From Chitinophagaceae bacterium (lineage in GTDB: Bacteria; Bacteroidota; Bacteroidia; Chitinophagales; Chitinophagaceae): a DNA stretch of 64,000 nucleotides. Location: NCBI GenBank assembly GCA_019638615.1, contig JAHBTL010000028.1, forward strand, positions 35,137-99,136. The letters run 5' to 3'. Positions 45,401 through 55,196 of the stretch are shown here, one piece after another (the stretch's first letter is position 1; every line of letters starts with the position of its first letter). The notes under the pieces are model-generated. The model saw nothing but the letters and a program-made list of their open reading frames with translations, did no database searches and had not been told where the DNA came from. The position numbers were made by a program, and so were the translations under genes.

Positions 45401-45445
45401 TATCACCGAAGGTAAATACGCCCGGCATTGTTTAAAAGATTGCCT

Positions 45446-45453
45446 TATTTTTG
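45446..45453 (+). promoter_or_regulatory. -7 promoter element of the sigma factor gene
   Basis: TATTTTTG fits TAnnTTTG and ends 32 bases before the ATG at 45486. A TTG lies at 45428-45430 as a possible -33 element. Confidence 0.45.
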
Positions 45454-45485
45454 ATTGCATTATTGCATGTTAACTGATTGCTTTT

Positions 45486-46097
45486 ATGAGCTCCATGACC
45501 ATTCGCTGGCAAAAAGTTCGTATTGAGAACGAAAGTGACTTGCTGAGAAGAACAGCCAGGGGGGAAGAGATTGCCTTCCGGCTGATCTTTGAAGGATACA
45601 GGCATGCAGTATATTCCTACGGAATGTATTTTTTAAAGGATGCCACACTGGCTGACGACATTGTTCAGAATGTTTTTATGAAAACATGGCTGAACCGGCA
45701 AAAGCTTATCGGGGTCAGATCCTTCAACGCCTGGCTGTTTGTGGTTACCAAACACTGCATATTTGACGCACTCAAAGCACAATTAAAAGAACAAACAGCT
45801 TTTAACAATCGCGGTGCAGCCACGCTCACCACAGAAACCGAGCGGACCATTCTTTACAGGGAGTACGACAGGCTGGTGAACGAAGCGCTTAACCATCTTA
45901 CACCGCAGCAAAAACTGATTTACCAGCTCAATAAACGCGAGGGGCTGAACCCGGACGAAATAGCCATAAAACTTAAAATATCCCCGCATACAGTAAAAAC
46001 CCACCTGGGTCACGCGCTTCGCAGCATGCGCAAATTTATCCAGCCCCACCTGGGCAGCTTTCTCCTGTTTTCAATCCCTTTATTATTGCCCTCTTAA
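45486..46097 (+). CDS. ECF-type RNA polymerase sigma factor
   Basis: This is a 203-residue sigma-70 family protein. Region 2 is at about 25-95 (GEEIAFRLIFEGYRHAVYSY, TLADDIVQNVFMKTW) and region 4 at about 130-190 (LTPQQKLIYQLNKREGLNPD, then EIAIKLKISPHTVKTHLGHA, the helix-turn-helix). It is followed by a FecR-type anti-sigma gene 83 bases later and an STN-containing SusC, the classic trans-envelope signalling set. A start nine bases later (MTIRWQ) is also possible. Confidence 0.92.
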   Translation: MSSMTIRWQKVRIENESDLLRRTARGEEIAFRLIFEGYRHAVYSYGMYFLKDATLADDIVQNVFMKTWLNRQKLIGVRSFNAWLFVVTKHCIFDALKAQLKEQTAFNNRGAATLTTETERTILYREYDRLVNEALNHLTPQQKLIYQLNKREGLNPDEIAIKLKISPHTVKTHLGHALRSMRKFIQPHLGSFLLFSIPLLLPS

Positions 46098-46180
46098 ATT
46101 TTTTTTGATCCGTCTACTTCATTTAACAGTTTCTGCAGTCTTTACATTAATCCCGGTTAAATAACGGGTTGCAGAGTTGT

Positions 46181-47164
46181 ATGATTTATGAAAAATTAAA
46201 ATATCTTATGGAGCGGCAGATTTCGGGGGATATTTCACCTTCCGAAAAGTTTGAATTGCTGCATTTATTAAACAAACCTGAAGCTGCGGCTTTATTTAAC
46301 CGGTTACTGGATGAGCTAAATGCATCGGAACTGCCCCTGTATGAACAACCTGCGGCTAATGTGGAGCAGATTTTTGCATTTATTACCAACCCGCGGCAGG
46401 AAGAAAAAACAGCGGTAAAGAAGATCCGTCCATTATTTTATTATGCCGCCGCTTCTGTAATCGTCCTGGTGATATCCGGCATTTTCTTTTTTCAATCAAA
46501 GAACATAACATCCCGGCCAGCGTTGAGCACACTGATCAAAGCGGCGCCCCAAACACAAAGATACCTGCTGCTGCCAGATAGCAGCCGGGTAATTCTGAAT
46601 GAAGGTGCAACACTTTCCTACCGGGCTTTTACAGGTAAGTCACGGGAAGTAGCGCTTTCGGGCGAAGCTTTCTTTGATATCACACACGATGCACACAGGC
46701 CGTTTATAGTACATACCGGAAGGATAAAAACCACGGTTTTAGGAACCGCATTCAATATCAAAGCAGGTGATTCCAGCCATATAACCGTTACTGTTACCCG
46801 TGGAAAAGTTAAGGTAGAAGACGGCAACCATGCCCTGGCGCTTTTAACGCCCAATCAACAGGTGACGGTTGATACTGTTTCCGGCACATCCAACAATGCC
46901 ACTGTAGACGCAGCCAGCGTAACAAGCTGGAACCAGCAGGGGCTGAAATTTGAGGACAGCCCGTTGGAAGAAGTTGCCCTTGCAATAGCAATGCGATTCA
47001 GGCGGCCGGTAATATTTGCAGATTCCACGCTTAAAAACAAACATGTAACTGCTGAATTTAACCAGGATGAATCGATGGAAAATATCCTGAATGTAATTAC
47101 GAAAGTTAACCGGATGCGATACACGACAGATGAAGAAAAAATAACGATAAGCCCCGGTGAATAG
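46181..47164 (+). CDS. FecR-family anti-sigma factor
   Basis: This is a 327-residue protein with a cytoplasmic N-terminal part (about 1-80), one membrane segment at about 86-104 (FYYAAASVIVLVISGIFFF), and an outer FecR domain (QRYLLLPDSSRVILNEGATL, GEAFFDITHDAHRPFIVHTG, VLGTAFNIKA). The C-terminal DUF4974-like part has LEEVALAIAMRFRRPVIF. It should hold the sigma factor until the STN domain of the next SusC signals. The ATG at 46181 is preferred over the TTG at 46169. Confidence 0.92.
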   Translation: MIYEKLKYLMERQISGDISPSEKFELLHLLNKPEAAALFNRLLDELNASELPLYEQPAANVEQIFAFITNPRQEEKTAVKKIRPLFYYAAASVIVLVISGIFFFQSKNITSRPALSTLIKAAPQTQRYLLLPDSSRVILNEGATLSYRAFTGKSREVALSGEAFFDITHDAHRPFIVHTGRIKTTVLGTAFNIKAGDSSHITVTVTRGKVKVEDGNHALALLTPNQQVTVDTVSGTSNNATVDAASVTSWNQQGLKFEDSPLEEVALAIAMRFRRPVIFADSTLKNKHVTAEFNQDESMENILNVITKVNRMRYTTDEEKITISPGE

Positions 47165-47337
47165 CATCATCAATAATACAAACAGTACCAAACTATGACA
47201 TACAATCACTCACCATAACAACCTGTAAAAAAACCGCTTCAACCTGCAAGTCGAAACGGTTCGTAAACCTTCTGTCTTCCTGTAAAAGATGAAGGCTGAT
47301 TAAACAACTATAAAAATTATCTAAATCAACCAAATTT

Positions 47338-50300
47338 ATGAACATTTCTGCACTTTTTGCAGGGCAGGGCACTGTCATGCCAGGAAGTCTGGTTCGGCAA
47401 CTGCTTATTCTCAATAAAAAAAGCGTACGCTGGCTTATGCGATTGAGCTTTTCTTTCATACTATTGCTTTGTACTTTAAATATGCTGTTTGCACGGGATG
47501 CCAGAGGACAGGATATGAACCGCATAAAATTAAAGCTTGAAGTAAAGCATTTATCGCTTGTAGAAACGCTCAAAAAAGTACAAAGGCGCACACCATTCAA
47601 CTTCGCTTATAATAGTAAAGACCTGGCCGGTATTGTAGTGAATGAGCTACCTGTTCATGAAAGATCTGTAAAAGAAATACTGGATACTATCTTACAAAGC
47701 ACAGCGTTGCAATACGAGCAGGTCGGAAATAATATTGTTATTTCAGCAAAATCTGTAACCGCTGCGCCATTGCCCGGAATACCGGCAGATCATTTCAATA
47801 CTCCGGGGGCCGTTCAAAGACTGGATATTACCGGAACAGTAAAAAACGAAAGCGGCGCACCTATGGCCGGGGTGTCAGTAACCGTGCAAAATACTAAAAA
47901 CGGTACTGTAACCGATGAACATGGCAGCTTTCAATTAACAGTAGAAGAAAAAAAGGTAATCCTCGAATTTTCTTTTGTGGGTTTTGAATCCCAGAGCCGT
48001 GAGGTAGAGGATTCAGGCCCGATAGAAATTGTGTTAAAAGAAGCATCCGGCGGTTTAAATGAAGTGGTAGTAGTGGGATATGGTACGCAAAAGAAAACAG
48101 ATGTAACAGGCTCTATCGCATCAATAAATGCAGATAACCTGTCAAAAATCCCGGTTTCTTCCGTAACCAATGCCTTGATAGGCAAACTGCCCGGGCTGAT
48201 TGCAATACAATCCAGCGGTCAGCCCGGCGCTGACGCATCTAATCTGAATATACGCGGATTTGGCAATGCCCTGGTGATTGTCGACGGTGTGGAATCTAAC
48301 TTTAGAAGCATTGATGCTTCGCAAATAGAAAATATTTCGATCCTTAAAGATGGTGCCGGATCTATATATGGTGCAAGGGCGGGTAACGGCGTCATACTTG
48401 TTACTACAAAAAGAGGATCCAGGGGAAAGCCAACTATTTCGTTGAACGGGAACCTGACGCTGCAACGGCCCACCTATTTTCAGAAAATGCTTTCTTCCGG
48501 CGATTATACAACATTGGTTTCGGAAGAGTATTTACAATCCGGGAAACCGGCAGATGCTGTGCCATATACCCAGGAACAAATCCAAAAGTATTATGAAGCA
48601 AAGGAGCCCGGCTATTATAATACAAACTGGCAAAAAATGATTGTCCGGGACTGGGCTCCCATGCAAAACTATAATGTATCTCTGCGGGGCGGGAGTCAAA
48701 ATATCCGGTATTATATCTTTGCAGGCACTTTAATGCAGGGGTCTTTCTGGAAGAAGAATGGCGGCGATTATAAACGATATAACTTCCAGACCAACGTGGA
48801 TGCCGATGTACTGGATAACTTATCATTAGGCGTCACGGTTTCCAACATCATTGATAATACCAACTCAACAAACCGCCCCCAGAACGGAGGAGGATACCTT
48901 TTTGCAGATTTGTATAATAATAAACCGATGTATCCCTCAAGTTTGCCTGACCCCGGCAAGATCCCTTTTTCGGGGTCTGCAACCGGGGGCGCCCTCGTAC
49001 AATCCAACCGGGATTTAGGCGGCTATACCGACAATCATTTTCAAACGTTTTTCCAAAGTATCAATGCCAACTACCGGTTTAAAGCTATTGAAGGACTTTC
49101 TTTAAAAGCATTAGGAAATTACACCCGTACAAACTATAACCAAAAATCTTATGGCAGACCCGTAGACCTCTGGACGTATAATGTGGACACAAAGGAATAT
49201 CTTCTTGCTGCACAGTTTAATGCCAACACCCCTTTGAACCAGCAAAAATCAGAAGTTACCGCGCTTACCGGACAATTGTCGTTAAATTATAACGGTATTA
49301 TCAACCAGGTACACCGGTTAGATGCCATGTTGCTTTACGAAGCGTATTCTCTCACATCGGATTATATTTCTGCAGGAAGATCTGATTTTACTTTCCCTAC
49401 GCTGGACCAAATGTTTGCGGGAAACGCCAATACAATGAGCAATGACGGATCAGCGTCTGAAACAGGTCGTTCGGGTTATGTTGGCAGAATCAACTACAGC
49501 TATGCCGACAGGTATATGGCGCAATTCATTTTAAGGGCCGACGCTTCTGCCAAATTTCCGCCGGGTTCCCGTTGGGGTTATTTTCCCAGCATCTCATTGG
49601 GATGGCGTGTAGGGCAGGAAGCCTTTTTAAAGACTTTTCAAAACCTGGATGAATTAAAGCTGCGTCTTAGCTACGGTGCGTCAGGCAATGATGCCATTGG
49701 GAACTTTCAATACCTGGCAGGTTATGGTCCAACCTTAATGCCGGCGCTGTTCGGCAATTTACCGGTTATGGGTATTGCGCCATTGGGCATGCCCAATCCA
49801 CGGCTGTCATGGGAGCAGATGTCAATATACAATGCAGGGGTAGAATATTCTTTTTTTAACCGAAGGCTATATGGCAACCTGGAACTTTTTTACCGTGAAA
49901 GAAAAGGCATTCCTGCCAGGAAAACAGTGAGCCTCCCCTCTTCATTTGGCGCCGATCTTCCACTGGAAAATCTGAACAGTCAAAATCATCGCGGCTTTGA
50001 ATTCAGCATCGGGACAACCGGGGGCCGTGGAGGCTGGAAATGGGATATTAACGGCAATATCTCCTGGCAGCGAGCCAGGTGGGGGCATGTAGAAGAGATT
50101 GATTATACAGACCCCGATGCGGATCGTATCAACAGGCTATCGGGACGATGGGTTGACAGGACAATGGGATTCAAAACTGCCGGCTTATTTACAAGCCAGG
50201 ATCAAATTGATAACCTTGGAATTGCTTATCCGGGAAATCCTGTATTGAAGCTGGGCGATGTGAGATACATTGATACCAATCATGACGGTATTCTCGACTG

Positions 50301-50805
50301 GAAGGATCAGGTTGAAATAGGCAAAGGCCAGATACCGGGATGGATCGCGGGGCTAAATTTGAATATAAGCTATAAAAGCTTTGATATTACAGGATTAATT
50401 CAGGGAGCTTTTGGTTATTATAAACTTGTAACCCTCTCATCTTTTACACAAACTTATTTTGACAACCGGTGGACTGAAGCCAATAACGATCCGAATGCAT
50501 TGATTGCACGTTTGGGTGGCGCGGGAACCAATGGCTTACTGTCTGACAGGAATTTTATCAATGCTGCTTATGCACGGCTAAAGAATTTTTCTGTTGGATA
50601 TAGCCTGTCTCCTGCATATACAAAACGTATGAAGATTCAACAAGCCAGGATATACGTAGGATGTACCAATATGTTTACAATATCCCGGCTAAACAGGTTC
50701 GACCTGGATCCGGAATCTCCTTTTACTATTCAGGATGGTCAGCCCACAACCTCTTACTACCCACAGCAGAAAACCATCATGGTGGGCTTAAATATCACCT
50801 TATAA
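47338..50805 (+). CDS. SusC/RagA-type TonB-dependent transporter with STN domain
   Basis: This is a 1155-residue transporter. The leader is long; the hydrophobic stretch LSFSFILLLCTLNMLFA ends near residue 52. An STN (secretin/TonB N-terminal) domain follows at about 66-130 (LSLVETLKKVQRRTPFNFAY, IVISAKSV), then the carboxypeptidase-like domain (RLDITGTVKNESGAPMAGVS), the plug (EVVVVGYGTQKKTDVTGSIA, NGVILVTTKRGS) and the barrel, ending MVGLNITL. The STN domain lets it signal to the FecR/ECF pair upstream when the ligand binds, so its operon is probably self-induced. Confidence 0.93.
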   Translation: MNISALFAGQGTVMPGSLVRQLLILNKKSVRWLMRLSFSFILLLCTLNMLFARDARGQDMNRIKLKLEVKHLSLVETLKKVQRRTPFNFAYNSKDLAGIVVNELPVHERSVKEILDTILQSTALQYEQVGNNIVISAKSVTAAPLPGIPADHFNTPGAVQRLDITGTVKNESGAPMAGVSVTVQNTKNGTVTDEHGSFQLTVEEKKVILEFSFVGFESQSREVEDSGPIEIVLKEASGGLNEVVVVGYGTQKKTDVTGSIASINADNLSKIPVSSVTNALIGKLPGLIAIQSSGQPGADASNLNIRGFGNALVIVDGVESNFRSIDASQIENISILKDGAGSIYGARAGNGVILVTTKRGSRGKPTISLNGNLTLQRPTYFQKMLSSGDYTTLVSEEYLQSGKPADAVPYTQEQIQKYYEAKEPGYYNTNWQKMIVRDWAPMQNYNVSLRGGSQNIRYYIFAGTLMQGSFWKKNGGDYKRYNFQTNVDADVLDNLSLGVTVSNIIDNTNSTNRPQNGGGYLFADLYNNKPMYPSSLPDPGKIPFSGSATGGALVQSNRDLGGYTDNHFQTFFQSINANYRFKAIEGLSLKALGNYTRTNYNQKSYGRPVDLWTYNVDTKEYLLAAQFNANTPLNQQKSEVTALTGQLSLNYNGIINQVHRLDAMLLYEAYSLTSDYISAGRSDFTFPTLDQMFAGNANTMSNDGSASETGRSGYVGRINYSYADRYMAQFILRADASAKFPPGSRWGYFPSISLGWRVGQEAFLKTFQNLDELKLRLSYGASGNDAIGNFQYLAGYGPTLMPALFGNLPVMGIAPLGMPNPRLSWEQMSIYNAGVEYSFFNRRLYGNLELFYRERKGIPARKTVSLPSSFGADLPLENLNSQNHRGFEFSIGTTGGRGGWKWDINGNISWQRARWGHVEEIDYTDPDADRINRLSGRWVDRTMGFKTAGLFTSQDQIDNLGIAYPGNPVLKLGDVRYIDTNHDGILDWKDQVEIGKGQIPGWIAGLNLNISYKSFDITGLIQGAFGYYKLVTLSSFTQTYFDNRWTEANNDPNALIARLGGAGTNGLLSDRNFINAAYARLKNFSVGYSLSPAYTKRMKIQQARIYVGCTNMFTISRLNRFDLDPESPFTIQDGQPTTSYYPQQKTIMVGLNITL

Positions 50806-50817
50806 AATATTTTTAAA

Positions 50818-52629
50818 ATGAAAGGATTTAAACTTTTCTATATTACCGGACTGGTGGTAATTTGCTCCTGCCAAAAGTCGCTATTGGATAAAAAACCACT
50901 GGACCGCATTGCGGATAATACTGTCTGGAATGATGAAAAGGCGATAGAAGCCAACCTGGCCGGATGTTACAGCAATATGAGCGTGTTTGAAAATGAAACC
51001 CCTGATAAATATGTAGGCATCAGGCCGGGCGTAGGTTGGACCCAGGAGGCGCAGGTTGGTGTTACTTTAATCAATAACATTACCGATGAAGCTACATGGG
51101 GCATGTATCCTCAATGGGCTGATTTCAGAAATTCCGGGATAACGATAAACGGAGGCTTACTCGAATGGTGGGAAAATTCTTATATCATCCTCCGGCAACT
51201 CAATGATTTTATAAGCCGGGTTCCTGCTGCCCCAATAGCCGAATCCAGCAAAAAGCGCCTGTTGGCAGAAGCCCGTTTTCTGAGAGCGTTCAATTATTTT
51301 TCAATGGTAAAGCGTTATGGAGGCGTTCCGTTAATTACCAAAGCACAGGAATTAACAGATCCGGAAAATGAATTATATCCACAACGGAATTCCGAAAAAG
51401 AAGTATACGACTTTGTGATCAATGAAATGGATGAAGTCTACAATGACTTACCAACTGTACCTGTATCAGGAAGAGCTTCCAAATATGCCGCCCTTGCTTT
51501 GCTGTCGCGGGCTGCTTTATATGCCGGCAGCATTGCTGAATATGGAACGGTGCAGTTGAACGGATTGTTGGGTATTCCACCTGGTCAGGCACAAGAGTAT
51601 TATCAGAAAAGTTACAATGCCTCCAAAATCATCATGGACGACGGAGTATGCGGGCTGTATGACCAGGATGCCGACCGGGCTAAGAATTTCAGGAGCATTT
51701 TCCTGGTGAAAAATAACAAGGAGGCAATTTTTATTGTTTCGCACAACGACAAGGATATGATCTTCGCCAGCGGTAACGGGTGGTATTACGATTTCATGCA
51801 AGCGCCGATGCCTAATGCCTGGTATAATGGAAACCAGAATATGCCTTACCTTTCTTTCGTCGCCTCCACCTTCGAAAAAACGGATGGGTCAATACCTGAT
51901 CTCTCCACTCCTGCGCTAACCGGTAAACTGTGGGACGATGATGAGCTCTGGGAAGGAATGGAGCCTCGCTTTTTCGCTACCATCTATACCAATGGCACTA
52001 TGTGGAAAGGCGCCCCCATCGACTGGCATAAAGCGCTTAAGGTCAATGGCCAATATCTCTCTGATCCCAACGGAGCCCACCAGGGTACCCCTTACCTGGG
52101 GTTGCAAGCGCAAAAGCTGGGGCCCTATACCAGTTTTGGGGTACTTAAATACCTTGATGAAAACCATAATAATATGGTGTATGGCTTTAACTCAAGCCAG
52201 GACTGGATTGTTTTTCGCTACGCGGAAGTGTTATTGAATTATGCGGAAGCTGCATTTAAACTAAACAAACCGGATGAGGCTCTCACTGCAGTGAACCAGA
52301 TCCGCACAAGGGCTGGTGTGGCATCAAGAAGCTCCATTAGCTTTGAATTGATTCAAAAAGAAAGAAAGGCTGAGCTTGCATTTGAAGGTGCAAGGTATTG
52401 GGACCTGCGGCGTTGGCGGATAGCGGACGAAGTATTGACCAGGCGGGAAACCGGGTTACGCTATATCCGTGATTATGCCTCCGGCAAACTGGAATTGCAG
52501 GTGCTTGAAAAAGTAGACGGAGGCGCAAATGTAAATCCGGTATTTGAGCCACACCATTATTACCTGCCTATTACCAAATCCAGAACTCAGCAAAATGTCA
52601 ATTTAATAGAAAACCCCGGGTACGAATAA
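50818..52629 (+). CDS. SusD/RagB-type glycan-binding lipoprotein
   Basis: This is a 603-residue lipoprotein (lipobox VVICS then Cys18). Typical SusD motifs are RFLRAFNYFSMVKRYGGVPL, the VNQIRTRAGV repeat segment, ERKAELAFEGARYWDLRRWR and a C-terminal LPITKSRTQQNVNLIENPGY. It is longer than the first SusD by about 100 residues, mainly in the middle ligand-binding part. It follows its SusC by 12 bases and is followed by a putative glycosidase after 34 bases. Confidence 0.93.
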   Translation: MKGFKLFYITGLVVICSCQKSLLDKKPLDRIADNTVWNDEKAIEANLAGCYSNMSVFENETPDKYVGIRPGVGWTQEAQVGVTLINNITDEATWGMYPQWADFRNSGITINGGLLEWWENSYIILRQLNDFISRVPAAPIAESSKKRLLAEARFLRAFNYFSMVKRYGGVPLITKAQELTDPENELYPQRNSEKEVYDFVINEMDEVYNDLPTVPVSGRASKYAALALLSRAALYAGSIAEYGTVQLNGLLGIPPGQAQEYYQKSYNASKIIMDDGVCGLYDQDADRAKNFRSIFLVKNNKEAIFIVSHNDKDMIFASGNGWYYDFMQAPMPNAWYNGNQNMPYLSFVASTFEKTDGSIPDLSTPALTGKLWDDDELWEGMEPRFFATIYTNGTMWKGAPIDWHKALKVNGQYLSDPNGAHQGTPYLGLQAQKLGPYTSFGVLKYLDENHNNMVYGFNSSQDWIVFRYAEVLLNYAEAAFKLNKPDEALTAVNQIRTRAGVASRSSISFELIQKERKAELAFEGARYWDLRRWRIADEVLTRRETGLRYIRDYASGKLELQVLEKVDGGANVNPVFEPHHYYLPITKSRTQQNVNLIENPGYE

Positions 52630-52663
52630 ATGTAGCCAACAAATAATGCCATAAAAAAGAAAT

Positions 52664-53938
52664 ATGATCAAATCTTATTTACTCGGGTCTGTGCTTATGC
52701 TCACGGTACTTCTTTCACCCGGGCAGGATACCCGCACGCAGGAACAGCAACCAACAAGGCTCAGCTCCCGGGAAGAAATACCGCGTTTGGCCTGGTACAG
52801 TGTACCCGCAAGCGAAATTTCCGAGCAAAGATACCGTGAGTTGAAAGAGGCTGGTATTACCATTACTTTTTCTTTTTTTTCTTCACAAAAAGATGCTGAG
52901 CGCTCCCTGGCAATGGCAGAACGTGTTGGGGTTAAAGTTCTTCTGTCCTGTCCCGAGCTGAAAACAGACCCCGAAGCAACAGCGCGAAAATTCATGAAGC
53001 ATCCGGCATTGGCAGGCTATTTTCTACGGGACGAACCTTCGCGAAGCGAATTTGAAGAATTGGGAAAATGGATGCGGCGAATTCAATCTGTTGATAAAGA
53101 TCATTTTTGTTATGTAAATGCTTTACCGATTTACGCGGAAAACTGGCAGTTTGAATATCCCAAAGAACCAGACTTTGCTGTAGCAACAACTTATACGGAT
53201 TACCTGACAGCGTTTATTCAGCATATTCCAGCTCCTTTTATAAGTTATGATGCCTATTGTATTATCGGGGACAGCTTAAGGGCAAATTATTATGAGAACC
53301 TGGAGGTCGTTGCCAAAGCGTCCCAAAAGGTCAATAAAGATTTTTGGGCATTTGCACTTACTACGGGCTCATCTGAGCCTGTTAACTTTCCTCCACCAAC
53401 GCTTGCGGAGCTGCGATTCCAGGTTTACAGCATTCTTGCATACGGAGCAAAAGGTGTTCAATACTTTACTTACTGGACACCGCCGGTGAATGAAACTCCC
53501 TGGGATTTTCACCTGGGGCCAATTGGACTGGATGGCAAACGCACCGTGACTTATGACCGGTTGAAAAAAATAAATGAAGAAGTGAGTAAACTCTCGGGCG
53601 TTTTTGCAGGAGGGAAAGTTTTGTCCGTTCGTCATATCGGAAAAACGATCCCAAAAGCAACCACCCGCCTTGAAGACTTACCTCCCGGGATAAAAGCATT
53701 AGAAATGTATGGGGCTGAAGCGCTTGTTTCTACCATTCAAAATGGGGATCATACCTATACCGTCATTGTAAACAGAAGCTTCAAAAAAGAAATTTCGTTG
53801 ACAGCTCTGGGAGATGAAGGGCTTCAAAAAGTACTGAAGGATGGCATGATCGTTCCTGCCGGCTGGTATTCGTCCCATCTCACAATCGATGCGGGCGATA
53901 TAGCCATATTCAGGTATCCTACAACAAAGCTTAAATAA
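52664..53938 (+). CDS. Putative TIM-barrel glycoside hydrolase (GH42-like fold), family not assigned
   Basis: This is a 424-residue exported protein with a signal peptide (about 1-20, ending LLSPGQ). The pattern of short strands (PRLAWYSV, ITITFSFFSS, VKVLLSCPEL, LAGYFLRDEPSRSEF, DFAVATTYTDYL, KGVQYFTYWTP) is a TIM barrel of the kind in GH42-like and DUF4434-like proteins. Two acidic candidates are Glu in FLRDEPS and a carboxylate near the GVQYFTYW strand. A small C-terminal beta domain follows (DHTYTVIVNRSFKKEISL). It is the third gene of the second sus operon, so it probably acts on the same glycan. No exact family is claimed. Confidence 0.6.
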   Translation: MIKSYLLGSVLMLTVLLSPGQDTRTQEQQPTRLSSREEIPRLAWYSVPASEISEQRYRELKEAGITITFSFFSSQKDAERSLAMAERVGVKVLLSCPELKTDPEATARKFMKHPALAGYFLRDEPSRSEFEELGKWMRRIQSVDKDHFCYVNALPIYAENWQFEYPKEPDFAVATTYTDYLTAFIQHIPAPFISYDAYCIIGDSLRANYYENLEVVAKASQKVNKDFWAFALTTGSSEPVNFPPPTLAELRFQVYSILAYGAKGVQYFTYWTPPVNETPWDFHLGPIGLDGKRTVTYDRLKKINEEVSKLSGVFAGGKVLSVRHIGKTIPKATTRLEDLPPGIKALEMYGAEALVSTIQNGDHTYTVIVNRSFKKEISLTALGDEGLQKVLKDGMIVPAGWYSSHLTIDAGDIAIFRYPTTKLK

Positions 53939-53956
53939 TTCTTATTAAAAATTAAT

Positions 53957-54112
53957 GCCGTTGTTGTTGTTCGCGCGCTGACCAGGTGATCCGGGCTCAC
54001 CAACAACTGCGTTAAGGACTTATTTATTCATTAGTGCCGTTGTTGGTGTTTGTGCGTCGGCCAAATTGATCCGGCATCACCAACAACTGCATTAAGGATT
54101 TATTTATTCATT
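53957..54112. repeat. Tandem pair of about 79-base hairpin-forming repeats
   Basis: Copy 1 (53957-54032) and copy 2 (54036-54112) share GCCGTTGTTG, then CACCAACAACTGC, then TTAAGGA-TTATTTATTCATT. In each unit GTTGTTGGTG-like and CACCAACAAC arms can pair. They follow the second sus operon, in the gene-free stretch 53939-54441. Confidence 0.7.
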
Positions 54113-54116
54113 CACG

Positions 54117-54400
54117 ACAGGATATACCTCGCCAGGCAATTCGTGCATCGCCGGCGACAGGAAATGCTGAGCGAGGCGAGCCTGCCTGATGGTTTATCTT
54201 CCGCAGGCATGGCAACCAGGGACGCCCCGCTTCGTGGGGCACAGCGGGGGTACTGAGTAATTACTGCTGATTGGCAATTGATAAAAAGCGTTCCTGCAAT
54301 GCCTGATGCAGCCTTCAGTGGTCATATGCCGTGAGATATACATACTATGCCACGGCAGGCAACGTTGCATACCCATCACTCATTCCGGCTTTGTGCCGGC
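54117..54400. repeat. Further palindromic words after the second sus operon
   Basis: The stretch contains GGCAATTCGTGCATCGCCGG (related to 45225-45250), GCCCCGCTTCGTGGGGC, TGCCGTG paired with CACGGCA (about 54328-54358), and CCGGC-TTTGT-GCCGG (54386-54400). No gene is seen; short open frames across it are not protein-like. Confidence 0.5.
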
Positions 54401-54441
54401 AAAAAGCGCACAAAGCATATTATTTATCAAAATTCAATTTC

Positions 54442-55002
54442 ATGAAAAAAATTCTTTTTCCTCTTGCAGGTGTTTTGCTGTTTGCGGCTTCCTGTAAAAA
54501 AAACGACAGCGGCTCAAACAACAATTTTTCCAACACGAAAGATGCTGAAAAGATCACCCGCTTTTTTTCTGACAATGCCAGGTCAAAAGAATCATTTACA
54601 ATAGATGCCGGTTCCGGAGGGAATATTACTACTTCCAAAGGAACAAAGATCAGCTTTCCGGCAGACGTGTTTAAAACCGCCGCAGGCGATGCAGTAGCGG
54701 GGTCGGTAAACATTAAAGTATTGGATGTGCTGGAACCGCGCGATATGATCTTAAACGGCAAGCCTACCATTACGGTAGAAGGCGAACAACTGATTTCGTT
54801 TGGAGAAATTGTTGTGAACGCAGAACAGGGAGGAAATCCTTTACGTTTAAATAATGACAGGAACGAACAGGTAAGAGTAGTATTTCCTATCGGGGGAGTA
54901 CAGGCAGGCGGACAGGATGTAAAAGAAGTTCCGTTATGGAATGGTATTGAAGCAGAAGAAAGCAACCAGGATGTTTCCGGCCACAACCATGTTAGCCTTT
55001 AA
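54442..55002 (+). CDS. Hypothetical lipoprotein
   Basis: This is a 186-residue protein with a signal and lipobox (VLLFAAS then Cys18). The rest is predicted to be mainly beta-strand (GGNITTSKGTKISFPADVF, GSVNIKVLDVLEPRDMIL, QLISFGEIVVNAEQGGNP). Similar beta-rich domains occur at the start of longer Bacteroidota lipoproteins; this one stops earlier, so it could be a shortened member. No function is known. The ATG at 54442 gives a proper signal peptide and is preferred over the upstream frame from 54331. Confidence 0.7.
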   Translation: MKKILFPLAGVLLFAASCKKNDSGSNNNFSNTKDAEKITRFFSDNARSKESFTIDAGSGGNITTSKGTKISFPADVFKTAAGDAVAGSVNIKVLDVLEPRDMILNGKPTITVEGEQLISFGEIVVNAEQGGNPLRLNNDRNEQVRVVFPIGGVQAGGQDVKEVPLWNGIEAEESNQDVSGHNHVSL

Positions 55003-55196
55003 TAGTAAACACTTACACGTTGTCTTACATTAGTCCCTATTCTAAAAAAAAATCGGATTTGAAAATAATTGTCATTATTTTACTCCAACGATTGTCCGAC
55101 ACCAAAAGCAAGGTCATAATTTTTAGCTCATAATTTTCCCGTTATTTACTGCAACGAAATCTATAATCATATTGTCATTTCCTTAAAAGATCGACA

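Noticed and set aside
53957-54112. CRISPR-like array
   Set aside because: Only two imperfect units directly adjoining each other, without spacers and without cas genes.
54050-54256. Possible small gene after the second sus operon
   Set aside because: It consists of tandem and palindromic repeats; no ribosome-binding or promoter support.
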